Source: Rhizophagus clarus
Lineage: Eukaryota > Glomeromycota > Glomeromycetes > Glomerales > Glomeraceae
Direction: 5' to 3'
DNA: 64,000 bases
Assembly (NCBI GenBank): GCA_015698045.1
Contig: BLAL01000274.1
Coordinates: forward strand, 1,054,001 to 1,118,000
In this document: positions 47,018-60,300 of the stretch, in pieces
Position numbering within the stretch: the first letter of the stretch is position 1
How the letters are laid out: every line of letters begins with the position of its first letter
Notes under the pieces: generated by a model
Seen by the model: the letters and a program-made list of their open reading frames with translations, nothing else
What the model was told of the DNA's origin: nothing
Database searches by the model: none
Translations under genes and position numbers: made by a program

Positions 47018-49380
47018 ATCCAGGAGATGTACCAGAGTAACTACAAGGTCTTACAGAAATTGAAGAAATGTTAATCACACAAGTTTTCATGGTAATGTTA
47101 GTATACAGACTTTGAGGTGGGCAATACGGATACTGTGAAAACGTCATAAACTTCCCTCAAGACATACAAGAATTTACAACTCACCTTTTACATCATCCAT
47201 CATCATTAAACGTACTCGTTGTATGCTATCAATCAGCAAATGATTCAATGGCATTTAGGGATTTTAAAGTACGACAGAATAAAGTTGCAAGAGCATTACT
47301 GTGGCTAAAAGGAAATAATCATTACTATGCTAATGTAACTATTGATAACAAAATACTTATTTCCTTTCCTGAAGACGATTTTATTGTTGGCATGCTTCCG
47401 TAATTTCATGATGATCACTTAATTGATGAGAATTTAGATAATATAGGAAATAGAGATTATGTAGAAAACAGAGATGATGTGATAATGCGTACTTTTGTAC
47501 TGTTACTTCCTGCTGATAAATGCAAAAAGGCTACCATTAACGTGACTCTTGAACGTATACAAAATCAAAATCTTCACATGTTATGGCCAGAAATCAATGG
47601 TAGCCCAATAAACCTTCATACTGAGCGTGTAAAGGACATTAAACTAGCCAAATATTTCAGACATTTGATGTAGTATAAAGATGGTAGATTTGCATATTAT
47701 ACACACTAGAGATATTTCACGTTAAATTTCACAATGAGATGGAGAGCATTGCAGAAAGGGAAAGTTTATGTTAAGCAAAACTTGAATGATGAACAGCTTG
47801 ATGTCGCGGGTATACAGAAAATGATTGCTGGTGGTAATAAACAACTAACAGATCAGATTATGAGATATGGAAGGATTGCACAGAATACGACAATTCTGGA
47901 TGACTCAAAGGTGCGAGTTATCAGATATGATAAAACAAATTGGCCGCCAAGACCTTATATTTTTCACTTTCAGCGTAGCAGATTTTCACTGGCCTGAGTT
48001 ACATAAGTTGAATGACAGAACTAATGGGTCAGATTCAACAAAACAATGATAACAGAATATCATTGAAAATCTGCATATAGTAGCGTGGTTCTTCAATAAA
48101 CGCTTTAAGATTTTTTTCAAAGATGTGCTGATACCACAATGGAACTTGGAAGATTATTGATATCGATACAAGTGGCAGCATAGAGAAAGTGTACACATGC
48201 ACAGAATAGGAAGGAAATGAAATGCACCTATAATTGATTGGGTTCAGATAAAGGAAAGCGAGAATATGATGAATAATGCAATACAATATATTGATTCAAT
48301 GGTTACCACTATCAATCCAGACATCAATGCAGCTATACCCAAATATCATCCTTGCAAAAAAAGATCTAACAAAATAGAAGATGATTCAAAAGATTACATT
48401 GAACTCATCAACAAGCTACAACATCACACATATTGTAATCCTTCATATTATGCCCGCACCAACTGATCAGGGAAAAAAGTATGTAGATTTGGATATTCCA
48501 AGGAATACAATGACCATACATTCATCCGCAATGATAAGCATGGACCGCCAGAAGTTATACTAAGGAGAAACGACTATTACATAAATCTGTATAATCAATT
48601 GCAATTACAAGGGTAGCGTGCAAATGTAGTAGACCTTAAGCCAATGCTTAGCATTCATGCGGCACTCCAGTATATCTAAATACACAAGTAAAGCCAAACC
48701 TAGATCAAATGCATTTACAGATATCTTTAATTAGATTCTAAACAACAGCAAACCTAATGACCCTTCACTTATATCAATTCAGAAGCTCTTACTTAATAGC
48801 ATTGCAGAACAAGACATATTTGCGCAGGAAACCTGCCACCTTCTTCTTGGTATTCTACTATATCATTTAAGTCGCTCATTCATAACATTAAATCTCAATG
48901 AGCAAGCACCAAGATAGATCTGTAGAATAGGGAGTAGCAACAACAGTGAAGGATTTAATACAATCAATGATGCAGGACAGACAGCACAATCATCTCTAAA
49001 AAGTTACTGGAACCGACCTGAAGAGTTTGAAGAATGTTCATTATTCAAGCTATATTTAACACACAAATTGTCTAATGGGAATTGAAAAAAATGCGACAAA
49101 GAAAATATTGTACGCATATGGCCATAATCATCACTGCTATGAAATGGAGACCAGTGGGAAGAATTCTGTCAGATTAAAATTATTCTTCACATTCCTCATC
49201 AAAGTATACAGCAACTAAAAGAAGATAACTTCACATTTTGGTCAATGCTATACAGTCAATATATTGGCATGATAAACTCTAAACCAGTCTACTTACTTGG
49301 GTTGTCAGTAGATAACGAAGAGAATGAAGCTACTAATGATGAAAGTCTAGAGGAACTGTTTGAGAATGATAAGTCAGAAG

Positions 49381-49692
49381 TATAGATGCCACCCAAATTC
49401 AAAATAATTTGGGATTATGGCAGTCCAAATGTACAAATCCAAATTAATTTATAAATTACATATATAAATTTTGCAATTTGTACATTTGGAATTTGGAAAT
49501 TATGATTTTGATGATTGCATTCTGCAGGTCAGGATGGATATAGCTTCTGATAAATTATTTATATGATATATGAACTAAATATCAATAAAAGCATATATAG
49601 ATCATTAAAAAAAAAAAAATTTGGAAATTATGGCTGTTAAAATGTACAAATTAATTTGGGATTTACTTAAAATAATTTGGATGGCATCTATA
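49381..49692. mobile_element. MITE, 312 bp, with 8-bp target duplication GTCAGAAG
   Basis: Ends TATAGATGCCACCCAAATT and (inverted) TATAGATGCCATCCAAATT; flanks GTCAGAAG at 49,373-49,380 and 49,693-49,700. Non-coding, AT-rich, with inner partial repeats of AATTTGGAAATTATG. The 8-bp duplication suggests a hAT-mobilised MITE. It is inserted in the Helitron remnant. Confidence 0.92.
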
Positions 49693-51296
49693 GTCAGAAG
49701 AATACCATTATGATTGGATGTGCCTCGCAGAGATAGATCTGAGAGTGAATATAGATTCTTCAACAGATTTGGGAACTCGAGATATGGATATAAACCATGA
49801 TTAGATTAACGAAGGATGGTAACAATATTCTGATGATGATTTAACAGGAGCCAGTGATTTCATACATAATGCTTGGATAAAGATCAGAAAAATAATGATA
49901 GATGCGATGACAGAGATTTAGTACTCTAAATGTAAAATAAAACTCAGTTTTGAAACAAATCGAATTATATTATAATGATATACTTATGGGTAAAGAGGTT
50001 GAGCATTAAGGATGATTATAATGGGAACCGCAGATATAGGAAAATCTTATCTCATTGGGGTGATTTGAGAGAGGCTCTGGATAATGGCAGGGTCTGGACA
50101 GAATTCTCTGATAATCATGCTAGCTTCTATAAGAGTGACAGCCTTTAACATAAATGATATGATGATACACTCAATGCTCTTCATCCTGATAATCAACAAT
50201 AAACGTATTAACTCTCATGATCTTCACAATACATGCCATTACAAGAAGTTACTACCCTAAGACTGGTAGCGCGTGGGCACTATGCTGAGGCCAAACCTAG
50301 AATACAAAGATTTCCTTTTCTTGCCATTTAAAAACAAAGGATCTCAATTACATATAACCTGCTATATCCTATTTTCAACTCTTAACTAGCGTGGATATAC
50401 CTAGAGTAAAATCAAAGTAATTAGTAAAACACCTCTCACGTGACTTTAACTAGCCCAACTAGGAATCAACATATATTAGTAAAATTTAAAACAAATCTTC
50501 CAACCAAATTTTTTTCCTAAATTAGATTGATAAACAAAGCCCTAAAAAAGAAAGTTATACCAAACTACTAAAATACTGCCAATCAACATTCCAATACCCC
50601 CAGCCTCCTAAAACTAAATTAGAAAAAAAGAGACTAAAGGCTAAAATATTGATAGGCAAGAAATAAAAATTAAAGGGAAGTCATTAATACTTCCAAAAAT
50701 CCAAAAGGAAAACTGGGAAAGAGGTAAAAATCAATAACCACTACTTCTACATTTTCTTAAACAACCCCTAAACAAGAACCCCCTCTTCTAGGGTATTTAA
50801 GACCAGGTAGCTCAGACGCTAATCTTACAAAAGTCTTCAAAAATACAAAGGAAACCTGGAATTTACAGTCATAAATAATTTTCTTGGTGAAGTTCATACC
50901 AAACCAGTAATTCTGCCAAAACTTAGTATTTTCAAATCAAACAAGTTTTAACAGATATAGCTAAATCCCATAAAAAGAAAACTGTTACTTAAAAAGAGCC
51001 CAAGAAACTAAAAGCCCAAGTTTTTCTTCAGCAACCTTTTGTTAGAAAAATAGCCAAGTGATCTGCAAGTGAGAAATGTAGTCGATCCTCTATAAAAAAT
51101 TCTGATGTTTAACAAAATTTATTTTACTATAAATAAATTCAATTATTATATTTCTTATATAAGTTAATCAACATAATTTGTATTATTTTTATCTCAAATA
51201 TAAAAAATTTCTTAGTTTATATTAATACATAAAACATATACTATATAACTATTATTTTATGTTACATTTTTTTTTTATTTTTTTATAAGTATTCTA

Positions 51297-51887
51297 AGAA
51301 CTAAAATTAAAACCCAAAAGTTGAAATTTTTGACTTGAGAAAGTCAAAAGTCAAAATTAAAATTAAAATAATTGAAATTACATTATAATCATGATTTTTA
51401 TAATTATAATTTAATATCAAATTTTAAACGTAAATAACCCTATCAATATTAATGCTACAGATATGCAACATATATCATTGGAATCCTCTTGATGAGCTAA
51501 ATTCAATCACTTAAAGATCATAAAAATTAGGTCATTAGATACAGAGATCGTTAACTTTGAATTTTAATATTATTGTTTATTATAAGAGTAATAAAACTAT
51601 TTAATACTAAATTTTAAATATAAATAATTCTGCCAATATTGATACTACAAATATGCAATATATATCATTGGAATTCTCTTGATGAACTGAATCCAACTGT
51701 GTAAAGAACATAAAAATCAAATTACTAAATGCAAAAATTGTTAACTTTGAATTTAATATTATTATTTACTATAAAATTATATAATTATGATGTAATTTTG
51801 ACCATCTTGACTTTCGGAGAGGCTTAGATCAAAATCATTTTGATCATTTTGACTATTTTAAAGGTCAAAATTAACCAATTTTAGTTT
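51297..51887. mobile_element. Possible small TIR element with a tandem pair
   Basis: Left side GAACTAAAATT with nearby AAGTCAAAAGTCAAAATT and right side (inverted) GAAACTAAAATTGG with similar motifs are imperfect inverted repeats. Inside is a tandem pair of ~190-bp units starting near TTTTAAACGTAAATA (51,422 and 51,612). Ends and duplication are not sharp, so the limits are approximate. Confidence 0.4.
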
Positions 51888-52444
51888 CATATATAATTCT
51901 ATTTGTCATATAGTATATATCATATTTTTAATTTTTTATAATTCTGATAATAAAAATATTAAAAATTATTATATTAGGATTTTATATGATATGAATCTTT
52001 CTTTTTAAATGATACTTATTCTATAAAAATTTTTTATTTATTTTTCAAAATAACTATAATTGAAATTTTGTATAATAATATTTTTATAAAAAAAAATTCA
52101 AGTAACTTATATATAAATTACAAATATATAATGTATAAATAAAAATAATCTTTTATATATATATTAAATTTATCTTGTTATAAGTTCTTTTATTTAAATA
52201 AAATAAAATAAAATTATTACAAACATAAACTGAAATTTTATTAGATAATTTTTCTGATTCTAATAATAAAATTAATCAATTTTAAAGTTATTTTTTTGTT
52301 TAATTATATATGTATAATAATATTAATTATCTGAATAATTATATACATATTGATCATTTATATAGTTTAAAAATTATAATAAATATAAACTTTTTAATAA
52401 TAAAACTTTATTTAAAAAAATATTACTAAATATCATTATCAGTA

Positions 52445-52642
52445 CAGTAACACCTTTATAAGTACACCCTCTATAAATGCACATATTATGTAAATTCTCT
52501 CTATGTATATGGTACACTTGAGTCCCAACTTATAAGAATCCTTAATATTTTATTCTCTATAAATATACTCCCTTTCTAAGTGCATATTTTACTATTTTTT
52601 TACTATAGTCTCAAGGGGGATGCACTTATAGAGGTACTACTG
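52445..52642. mobile_element. Pogo/Tc1-mariner-type MITE, 198 bp
   Basis: Ends CAGTAACACCTTTATAAGTA and (inverted) CAGTAGTACCTCTATAAGTG; flanked by TA at 52,443-52,444 and 52,643-52,644. The terminal CAGTA..CCTCTATAA resembles pogo/Tigger-derived MITEs. Non-coding. Confidence 0.85.
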
Positions 52643-54390
52643 TAATTATTATTATAAGTGATTTTTATTGCTTAATTTTGATAAAAAATTATAATTTAAA
52701 TAAATTTAAATAATAAATAAGTAAATAAATGTGATTAAATATTAATTATACTAAAAATTTTGAAAATTTTGTTAAAAGAATTTTTTAAAATCAAAAAAAA
52801 AAGTTTTGTGTAAAATTATCTGAAAAATAACCTTTTTAATCTAAAAGAAACTTGTTTTACTTATAAATTTATATATAATAATATTGTTTATATTTTGAAT
52901 AAACCAATATATTAGTAAAAAATTTTAAAATTAAAAAAAATTAGATGGAATAATAATCATATTATAGTGATTTTTGACATTTTCTTTAAAAAAAACCTTT
53001 AAAGTATTTGTGATTTTATACAGATTATTTTGCAATATAATTTTATATAATATAATATGTATTAGAAAATTTTTATTAAAAATAATAATAATAATAGATT
53101 CCCAATTTTTATTACAACTCAAATAATTATAAATAAAGTTTTTTTTACTTATAATATTATGATATTATAATAATATGATAATAAATAGCTATAAATTATT
53201 AATAAATAGCAAAATTGATTGTTATTTAAATACTAAAATAAAATAAATTATTATATTGTAATAATAAATAAATAAACATATTAAAATTTTTGAATAGTAA
53301 ATTTTAAAGAAACTGAATCAAATTGAATTAAATAAATTAACTGGTATAAAATTAAATTCTCCAAATATAAGGCAGATAATGTGTTTAACATAAAATCTGG
53401 ATCAGGGAAAAGAAGCCTAATTGATTGGCTAAAACTTGAACATCATAACAAATCTTAAACAGTCACATGATTTTTACCAATTTCGTCAAATCAAAATTGC
53501 AAATAAGTGTTGTTTAAGAATACTATTTTGAAAATAAAAAGGAGGGAGACTACGTTAAGCACACTTTTTGCTTGGTCCGGCCTAATTAGTAACTGTTAAT
53601 ATTAAGAGACTAAAAAAAAAGAATATTGGAAATAAATTTTATTTATTATACAAAATTATGTAAAAGTTAGAAAGTCCGGTTTCTATTTACAGCATAATGC
53701 ATTGTAGTGTAATAAAATTGATTTGTCAACAAAAAAAAAATTTTTTTTTTACGATTAATAAATAGCACAAAATTAGAAATCGTGATCACAAAATTAATTT
53801 TGTTCATAATAAAATTCTATCCGCAGAAATTTTGCAGCTCATTTTAACCTAACCGAGAACATAAAAGTTTGCCCAATTTTTCAGACTAATTTATATATGA
53901 AAATGATGCGTAAATGATATAAAACATTTATGGTGGATATATCCGAAATTTAATGAACTGTGTTAGGTTTGACCAGATGCATTGTTGTAATACTACTGTA
54001 ACTTATTGCGGCCGGTACTGCGCTTTTTACTCAATCAAAGTAGGATGGGCGGGTGGCGGCTGGCGATAAATAATGGAATACATTCTTTTATTTCATATTA
54101 TTCTGCAGTAATCACCATAACTGCGGTAGATTGAAATGACCCCCCTTTTTTTTTTAACTAAATAACGGAAATAGACAATAAATATAAATAAAATAAATTT
54201 ATTGGATTATATAATATCTGAATTTGTGTGTAAATTGTATAAATATACCAGATAAAGTATTTTTGATATCAGAGAAAACTGCGGCAAATTTTTTAACACC
54301 TATAATAATAAGTTCTATAGTTTTCTTTAGAATTGTATTCTCTTGTCTCAGCTTAAGTTAACTGCGTACTCATTATTAGCCAACCTTTTT

Positions 54391-54518
54391 TCCGCTTATA
54401 ACTATAAAACCCTTATACAAAGCCTCTACGGAAAAGAAATGATATATTTATTGTTCTAACTTGTTTTAACTTGCCTAGCTAAATTTCTTGATGATCTTTC
54501 GACAAGGTGCTTCCCAGA
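54391..54518 (+). promoter_or_regulatory. Probable cyclin promoter and leader
   Basis: TATAAA at 54,403-54,408 lies about 110 bases upstream of the cyclin ATG. The region before it (54,000-54,090) is locally GC-rich with GGGCGGGTGGCGGC. Transcription start was not determined. Confidence 0.35.
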
Positions 54519-56203
54519 ATGAAAAAACGACGAATGGTGGTAATTTTGCCAAACGAGAAATGCGACCACGTAAGTGGTTCTCCGCAGCAGCTGCCACTAA
54601 AACATTATTTAGAAGACAACAACTGCCATCTCGAACAGCAACAGCTGCAACAAGTTATTCAAAAACGTAGAAGGTTGAATGAGAGTAGTACCCAACTTCA
54701 ACTTCATTTACAGCAACTTGCAATGCAAGTTACTCAACCTCTTGAAGAAAACTCCATTGAGAGTTCTAAACTTGGAATGCCATGCCCTACAAATGTGGTT
54801 CGTTCTCGTTGTCCGTTTTTTGGGCGACGGTTTCGAGGGAGTGCATATATATCTTCAAAATCTAACACCATGCAGAATTATCCACAACAATCTAAAATAA
54901 CTGTCCAGAAATTTAAGCCTTATTTAAAATCCTGTCAGTTTAAATCCTTAGAGGAAAAAGTATCTATAGTTAATAATAATAATTTCTTGGGGTCCTCATT
55001 TCAACAAAGTATGACTTCTTCTGATAATGATGGGTCACAAAAAACGATTGATAATAATTTTAATAATCAATTGGGTAGGATCACGCATCAACAAAAAGAA
55101 GTTTCTACTGGTACTACTAACAAATGCATAATTCCCGCAGACGCGTCAGACTCCATTCGCAATCATTCTATAACAATCACAGATCATCATGATCCAGGAA
55201 GTGAGAATCAAGAATTTTCAATTCTCAATATAATTCCGTCTTTAATAAGTGAAAAGCATCGAAAAGCTGCTTTTGTTGAAAACCTTGTCGGTGAGTGATC
55301 GGGTATAGGAAAAGAGGTCCAAGAGGAGGTATACGATTTATTCTAGCGTATTAACTCCTCCCACCTGCTTGAATAAAAATTGACACTTAATTTATAAATA
55401 CATCGATCCGGCAAATTATTACTGGGCAATTTATAGATACAGCTGGCCTCATTATTGAGGTAACTTGGGCCAATTTTTCCGTAAATCCTACCGCAAAAAT
55501 TATTCCACTACGCTTATTCCTTCAAGAAACTTTACGTCGTTCGAGGACTTCCTATTCAACTCTTCAAACTGCCTTATTTTATCTCTTTCGTATCAAACCC
55601 CAAATTTCATCCACGTCTCGACGTACCGAATTTCCCTCAACCCCATCTTCCGAGTATCCCCCAGATTCTAATCAAAGTCAGAATAATGATCCAGCTACAT
55701 GCGGTAGACGCATGTTTTTAGCGGCACTAATCGTCGCATCAAAATATCTTCAAGATCGTAATTATTCTAATCGAGCCTGGTCAAAAATATCTGGTCTACC
55801 TGTTCATGAAATAAATGCAAATGAAATTTGTTTTCTTAAACTCATTGATTACAATCTTTTCATAGCCGAGGATATATTCAAACGTTGGAGCAGTCTGTTG
55901 TTAACGCATATCCAAGCTATTTCAGGTTCAGATATGAGTAACCCTGACGCGTTCAGGCGAGCAGAAAATCAGCGAGAAGTAGCTTTATTTCGTGAAACTT
56001 TGAGATCCATGGATCCAAAGACGATGGATTATTCCAGCGTTGGAATTTATCCTATCACACCAGCTGATAGTGCCCCAAATTCACCAAGAGAACACAATTC
56101 AGACAATATGCAAATCTCAAATTCTTATTCATTGCCTCCCGTGACACAACAACCCACACCGCCCATATCATATGGAAATTTTGTTGATAATTATATGATG
56201 TGA
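54519..56203 (+). CDS. PCL/PHO80-type cyclin
   Basis: Two exons, 54,519-55,290 and 55,437-56,203 (intron GTGAGT..TATAG), giving about 512 residues. The ATG at 54,519 (MKKRRMVVILPNEK) is the first in frame; the frame extends a little upstream without another ATG. A long Gln/Asn-rich, probably disordered N-terminal half (about 250 residues) precedes the cyclin box, which begins at VENLVDTAGLIIEVTWANF, split by the intron, and continues through IPLRLFLQETLRRSR, RRMFLAALIVASKYLQDRNY, AWSKISGLP and EICFLKLIDYNLFI. This is the fold of Pho85-partner cyclins (Pcl5/Pho80 group), which direct a CDK in nutrient and cell-cycle control. The Ser/Pro-rich C-terminal tail could carry CDK or degradation sites. 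Which PCL paralogue it is cannot be told. Confidence 0.85.
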
Positions 56204-57388
56204 TTGAGGTTTAAAAAACATACTTTGGTACTTTGCTATCAAAATCATGTTATAAAACATTTATAAAACATTTTAGTGTTTTATAACCTAATTTTTATAG
56301 TAAATCACCAAATTTATAAATATTTCACCTTATTTATCATATAATATTCCTATATTTCTAATGCCTTAATTTTTTTTTTAATATTATTTACACCGAAGTA
56401 AATGTTCATATAGGTATTAGAAGTTTTTTCCATCTCAGTTTTTTACCTCAATGCAATGACTCACATTAAGTTATTTTAGGGAAGATTTAAGCTTTTTTTT
56501 ATATATATATATAAGCATTATTCATGAATCATTTATTGAATTATTGCATTAGATATCATAGCTTTATATGATTCAGATAATATTATTAAAGGTACAATAA
56601 CTTATATTAATTGAATAAAATTTATTTTACCTTTTATTAGAAATAATATTAATCAGTTTTAAATATGTAGTTTTATTATATATTTATGTATATCTTATAT
56701 TTTATGAAAATAAAATCATATTTAAGTTTACTAAATTTTCCTCTGCTTTCTGCTTTATATTCGTAAGGTTTAAATTATACAATAATTAATGCAATTATTA
56801 TTTTAATTATCCTAATGCAATAACTTACATTAAGTTATTTTAATTTTAATCATAGGTGATTTTAAGCTTTATATATATATACAAGTATATTATTTGAAAG
56901 TTTAATAAAATTTTAAATGCTTTAACATCAAAAAAAAAACTATTTTTTATATTTAGTATTTGAATTTTTTGTTATCTTGCTAAAATAAAAAAAATATATT
57001 TTACTCCTCTGTATAGCATCATATAAGCATAGCTGATAGCATCATATTATACAAAAATTATAAAAAATATATGGGAAAAATTGTGCATGCAAATTATAAA
57101 AAGCTTTGCTGATTGTAAAATACATATCAATGCGACCTAAAATTTTTTATTTATCAGGTTCCTTTCCCCTTAAATAAACCATTTTCGTAATTTATCCTCA
57201 GGGGAAAAAACCCAATAGAAAATTAAATGAAAGAATACAACTAAAAAAACACATTAGTTGTTTATATTTCAGATTATCAGATTGATAAAGACATGTGTAA
57301 CGAGATTTTTAAATTCATGTAACTATGTTAATTCTCCATTTTATAGTTATTATTTACGACGTTTTATTATCTTTGCGGCATGCCAAAT
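56204..57388. other. Convergent intergenic region, cyclin and SF3B1 3' ends
   Basis: No gene. AT-rich DNA containing a ~60-bp duplication: 56,453-56,520 and 56,817-56,885 share CACATTAAGTTATTTTA, a GATTTTAAGCTTT-like segment and an (AT)n run. Poly(A) signals for both flanking genes are expected here; several AATAAA-like sites exist. Confidence 0.5.
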
Positions 57389-60300
57389 TTATAACCACAT
57401 AGACAATTCATATCGTTCATAATTATTTCTTTCATCATCTTCTATGCGTGGGTAATATGGAATCAAAGCATCTTGGGCGCCAATGTATAAATTGTTATAT
57501 ATCTTCCAATAAATCTCTCGAACCTTTCGCGCAGGATGAAACAAACCCTAGATACAAAAGAAGATTTTGATTTAAAATGATTTATAGAAGATATTTTAGA
57601 ATTTCATACCAAACTAACCTGCAGAACATATTGTAGTACTGTAGTTGGGCCAAGTGCTACTCTTAACCCTTCGATAGCTTCCATTACAGCATTAATAACG
57701 TGAGGGGAAGTTTCAAAAATATTCGGCCAAACGTAATTTAACAAGTGGAGAAGAGCATCTTCACATCCTAATCCAAAAACCCCAAGCGACATATCTATTA
57801 TAGGAATTTATAAACGAAACAATAAAAAATTACTTATAAATAAACATTATTTACCACATTTTTATTACAAAAGATACCTACGTTTCACAGTAGTGCACGC
57901 AGTTTGCCTATGGACTAAATCACGGTCCATTAATGCATCTTCCAACAACGGCGTAACAGCGTAAATATAGTCTTTCCCCATCTCTCCAATATATTCAAAT
58001 AGGAATGAAAGCGACTAAATAATCCATTTAAATGCAAAAATTTAAGTTTGAATGATTTAATCCAAATACTCGAATAAACAAGATATTAAAATAAATAAAA
58101 CCTTAAGAACGCCATTTTGAACATTTAATTCGGGAACACGATATTCATTCATTAATGCCGGTAAAACGGTGAAAGGAGCGCAAGTTTCGGCAACGATAGC
58201 TATAAAAATTAATTTTGCGTTAATAAAATTAATATATAAAAATTGATTTACAATATTACAGTAAATAATATATGAATGAAAATATACCTATAGCTACTGT
58301 AGTACAAACCCTATTTTGGCGCTATAAAAAGGTTTGATGAGTATTATATTATTTATTATAATTTAGAAAATAGTTAGAAAACAATAACGAAAAAAAAAAA
58401 AATTATAGTCTAAGTTACCTCTTGAACCTTTAAATTATTTAATAAAGTAGCTAAGACATCTTGTGGGCCAATCGCTTTTGCAATGTAACCAAAAGTATTT
58501 ACAGTAGCTCTTCGTATTCCTTTTTTGTGAGCCTTAAGCATGTCCAATAATTCAAAGCAAATTCGCATCCATTCTCTAGCGCTGACAAATTCTGCACCAC
58601 GATCCGCTATACGCCCGACGAGATCGATACATGATTCTTGAACCTTTTCATGTCTATTCTTAAGGATGGGTGTAAGTCTTGGAAGAAGATCTTTAATCGG
58701 AGGTGTCATACTAGACATTCCAATTACGTTTACTATAGATTTCAAGCCTCCTAGAATAGAACCAAGCACTTCCGGGTATTCCTCTCCCAAATATTCATAA
58801 AGCACAACGCCAAGATGACCCATAAGTTTTTCTTCACCGCAAGTCTTCATTACAACTGCAATACGAGAAATGAGGTCAGCAGCTTGCTGACGTACTTTTG
58901 CCGATTTGTTATTAAGACGCCATAAAATAGTAGAAGTAATTTGTTGCAAATAAGGTTTAACACGTAAACCCAAAGCGTTAACCACAGTACCAAACCCATT
59001 TAGCATTACAATATCTTCCACTGTTTGCTCTTGAAAAGCATATAAAATACCATCAATCAATACTTCTTCTAGACGAGTATCAATATCAGCAGCGCCTAAC
59101 TGACTGACAACCTTTTCGACAGTTTCCATGACCATTTTTCTGTATGGCTCTGACTCATCTTTTAAGTCTTCTACGATTCGACCTACAATTTCTGTTACAC
59201 CAACCTTTTGAGCCAATTCTACTGTTGTTTCAACTACTTGACGGTAATTACGACGGTCAAGAGCCATTCTACGAACCCAAAAATTCTTAAAAAACTCGGG
59301 AAGAATTTCTTCTTTAATATAATGTGGCTGTACACCATCAGTGGCAGCACATTGTTTTACAACTTTAAGAACGATTTTTTTCATCTCTTCGTCAGGTGAT
59401 TGGAATTCTCGAATTAATATGATCATGACCTCTTTTGTATAATAATTGGCATATTCTGCATCCATAAGTGGAATGATATACCCGATAGCTTTTAAAAAGG
59501 CGGCCAATCCTTTTCCACGATGTTTTCGAATGCCAGTCCAAAGAGGTTTAAGAACTGAATCAAAAGATTCAATACCATAGGGTGCTGCAGCTTCAGCTAA
59601 AGCAGCAATAGCTAACGCAGTAATTGTTCGTACTTTTTGTTGTTCATCCTCTAAACCATGAGCTATAGCTTCTACTAAATTTTTAAGATGAGGCAAAACA
59701 GCACATCCCATTAATATAGCAATTTGTTGAACAATTTTTATGCCGGTATGTCTTGCTTGCCAAGATTTTTTGCTTTTGCATACGGCCTTCAAAAAAGGAA
59801 GCAAAGCAGGAATACCGTGCGCAGAGGCTACCACAGAAAAAGCACGGGCAGTTGTATTACGAACATATTCGTCAACATGGTCAATATCTGGTCTCATAGT
59901 AGCTATCATAGTTGGTAGACCAGCAGCTTTACTGAGATTACTTATAATTTCACGTCCCTCACATCGAGCAAAATAATCTTCATCAATTAGAAGAGGTTCG
60001 ATAACCACAAGAATTTTGTGAACGTACGGACGAACAAGTGCATCTAATTTATACAATATACGATCGATAACTTTAACTAATAAATGTCGCTCTTGATCTT
60101 CCAAATTTTGTGACATAAGCAATGGAAGAATTTGATTAAAAAGAGGTCCTGCTCCGAAGTCTCTTGCTTTATCTGTAATCTGTCGAAGCGCAGTCTTTCT
60201 CATTGGAGGAGTTCCATTCTTGATTTTTAGAAGCAAACGCATAATTTTGCGTTCTTTTAATTCCTCAACAGACAATTCACTTTCGTCTTTATCTTCCAAT

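Larger units (their letters stand above)
45100..50270 (+). mobile_element. Helitron Rep/helicase remnant with two nested insertions
   Basis: Decayed rolling-circle transposon protein on the plus strand: an Arg/Glu-rich N-terminal region (45,130-45,360), a CxxC segment (KLCPECNKRIP, 45,488), then after an insertion LQGLTEIEEMLITQVFMVM (47,041) and INFPQDIQEFTTHLLHHPSS (47,150). The Rep domain has KWQHRESVHMHRIG, holding the HUH motif (48,170-48,205), and AALQYI from the Tyr region. The helicase starts with the Walker A-like MGTADIGKSYLIG (50,020), in which relatives read GTAGTGKS. It ends near 50,270, before the later helicase motifs. Dozens of stops and frame changes. TC and CTRR Helitron termini were not located. 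Confidence 0.85.
50271..54390. other. Long AT-rich gene-poor stretch
   Basis: No gene is supported; open frames are short and without codon structure. Features inside are two small TIR elements (51,297-51,887; 52,445-52,642) and many A/T microsatellite runs (for example 53,080-53,290). From about 53,540 the sequence becomes less repetitive and GC rises toward 54,060, approaching the cyclin promoter. Confidence 0.6.

Noticed and set aside
51100-53400. Nuclear copy of mitochondrial DNA, suggested by extreme AT content
   Set aside because: No mitochondrial gene, tRNA or rRNA sequence could be recognised.
59208-59976. Plus-strand ORFs inside SF3B1 and at 60,826-61,104
   Set aside because: Antisense shadows of the conserved SF3B1 exons.
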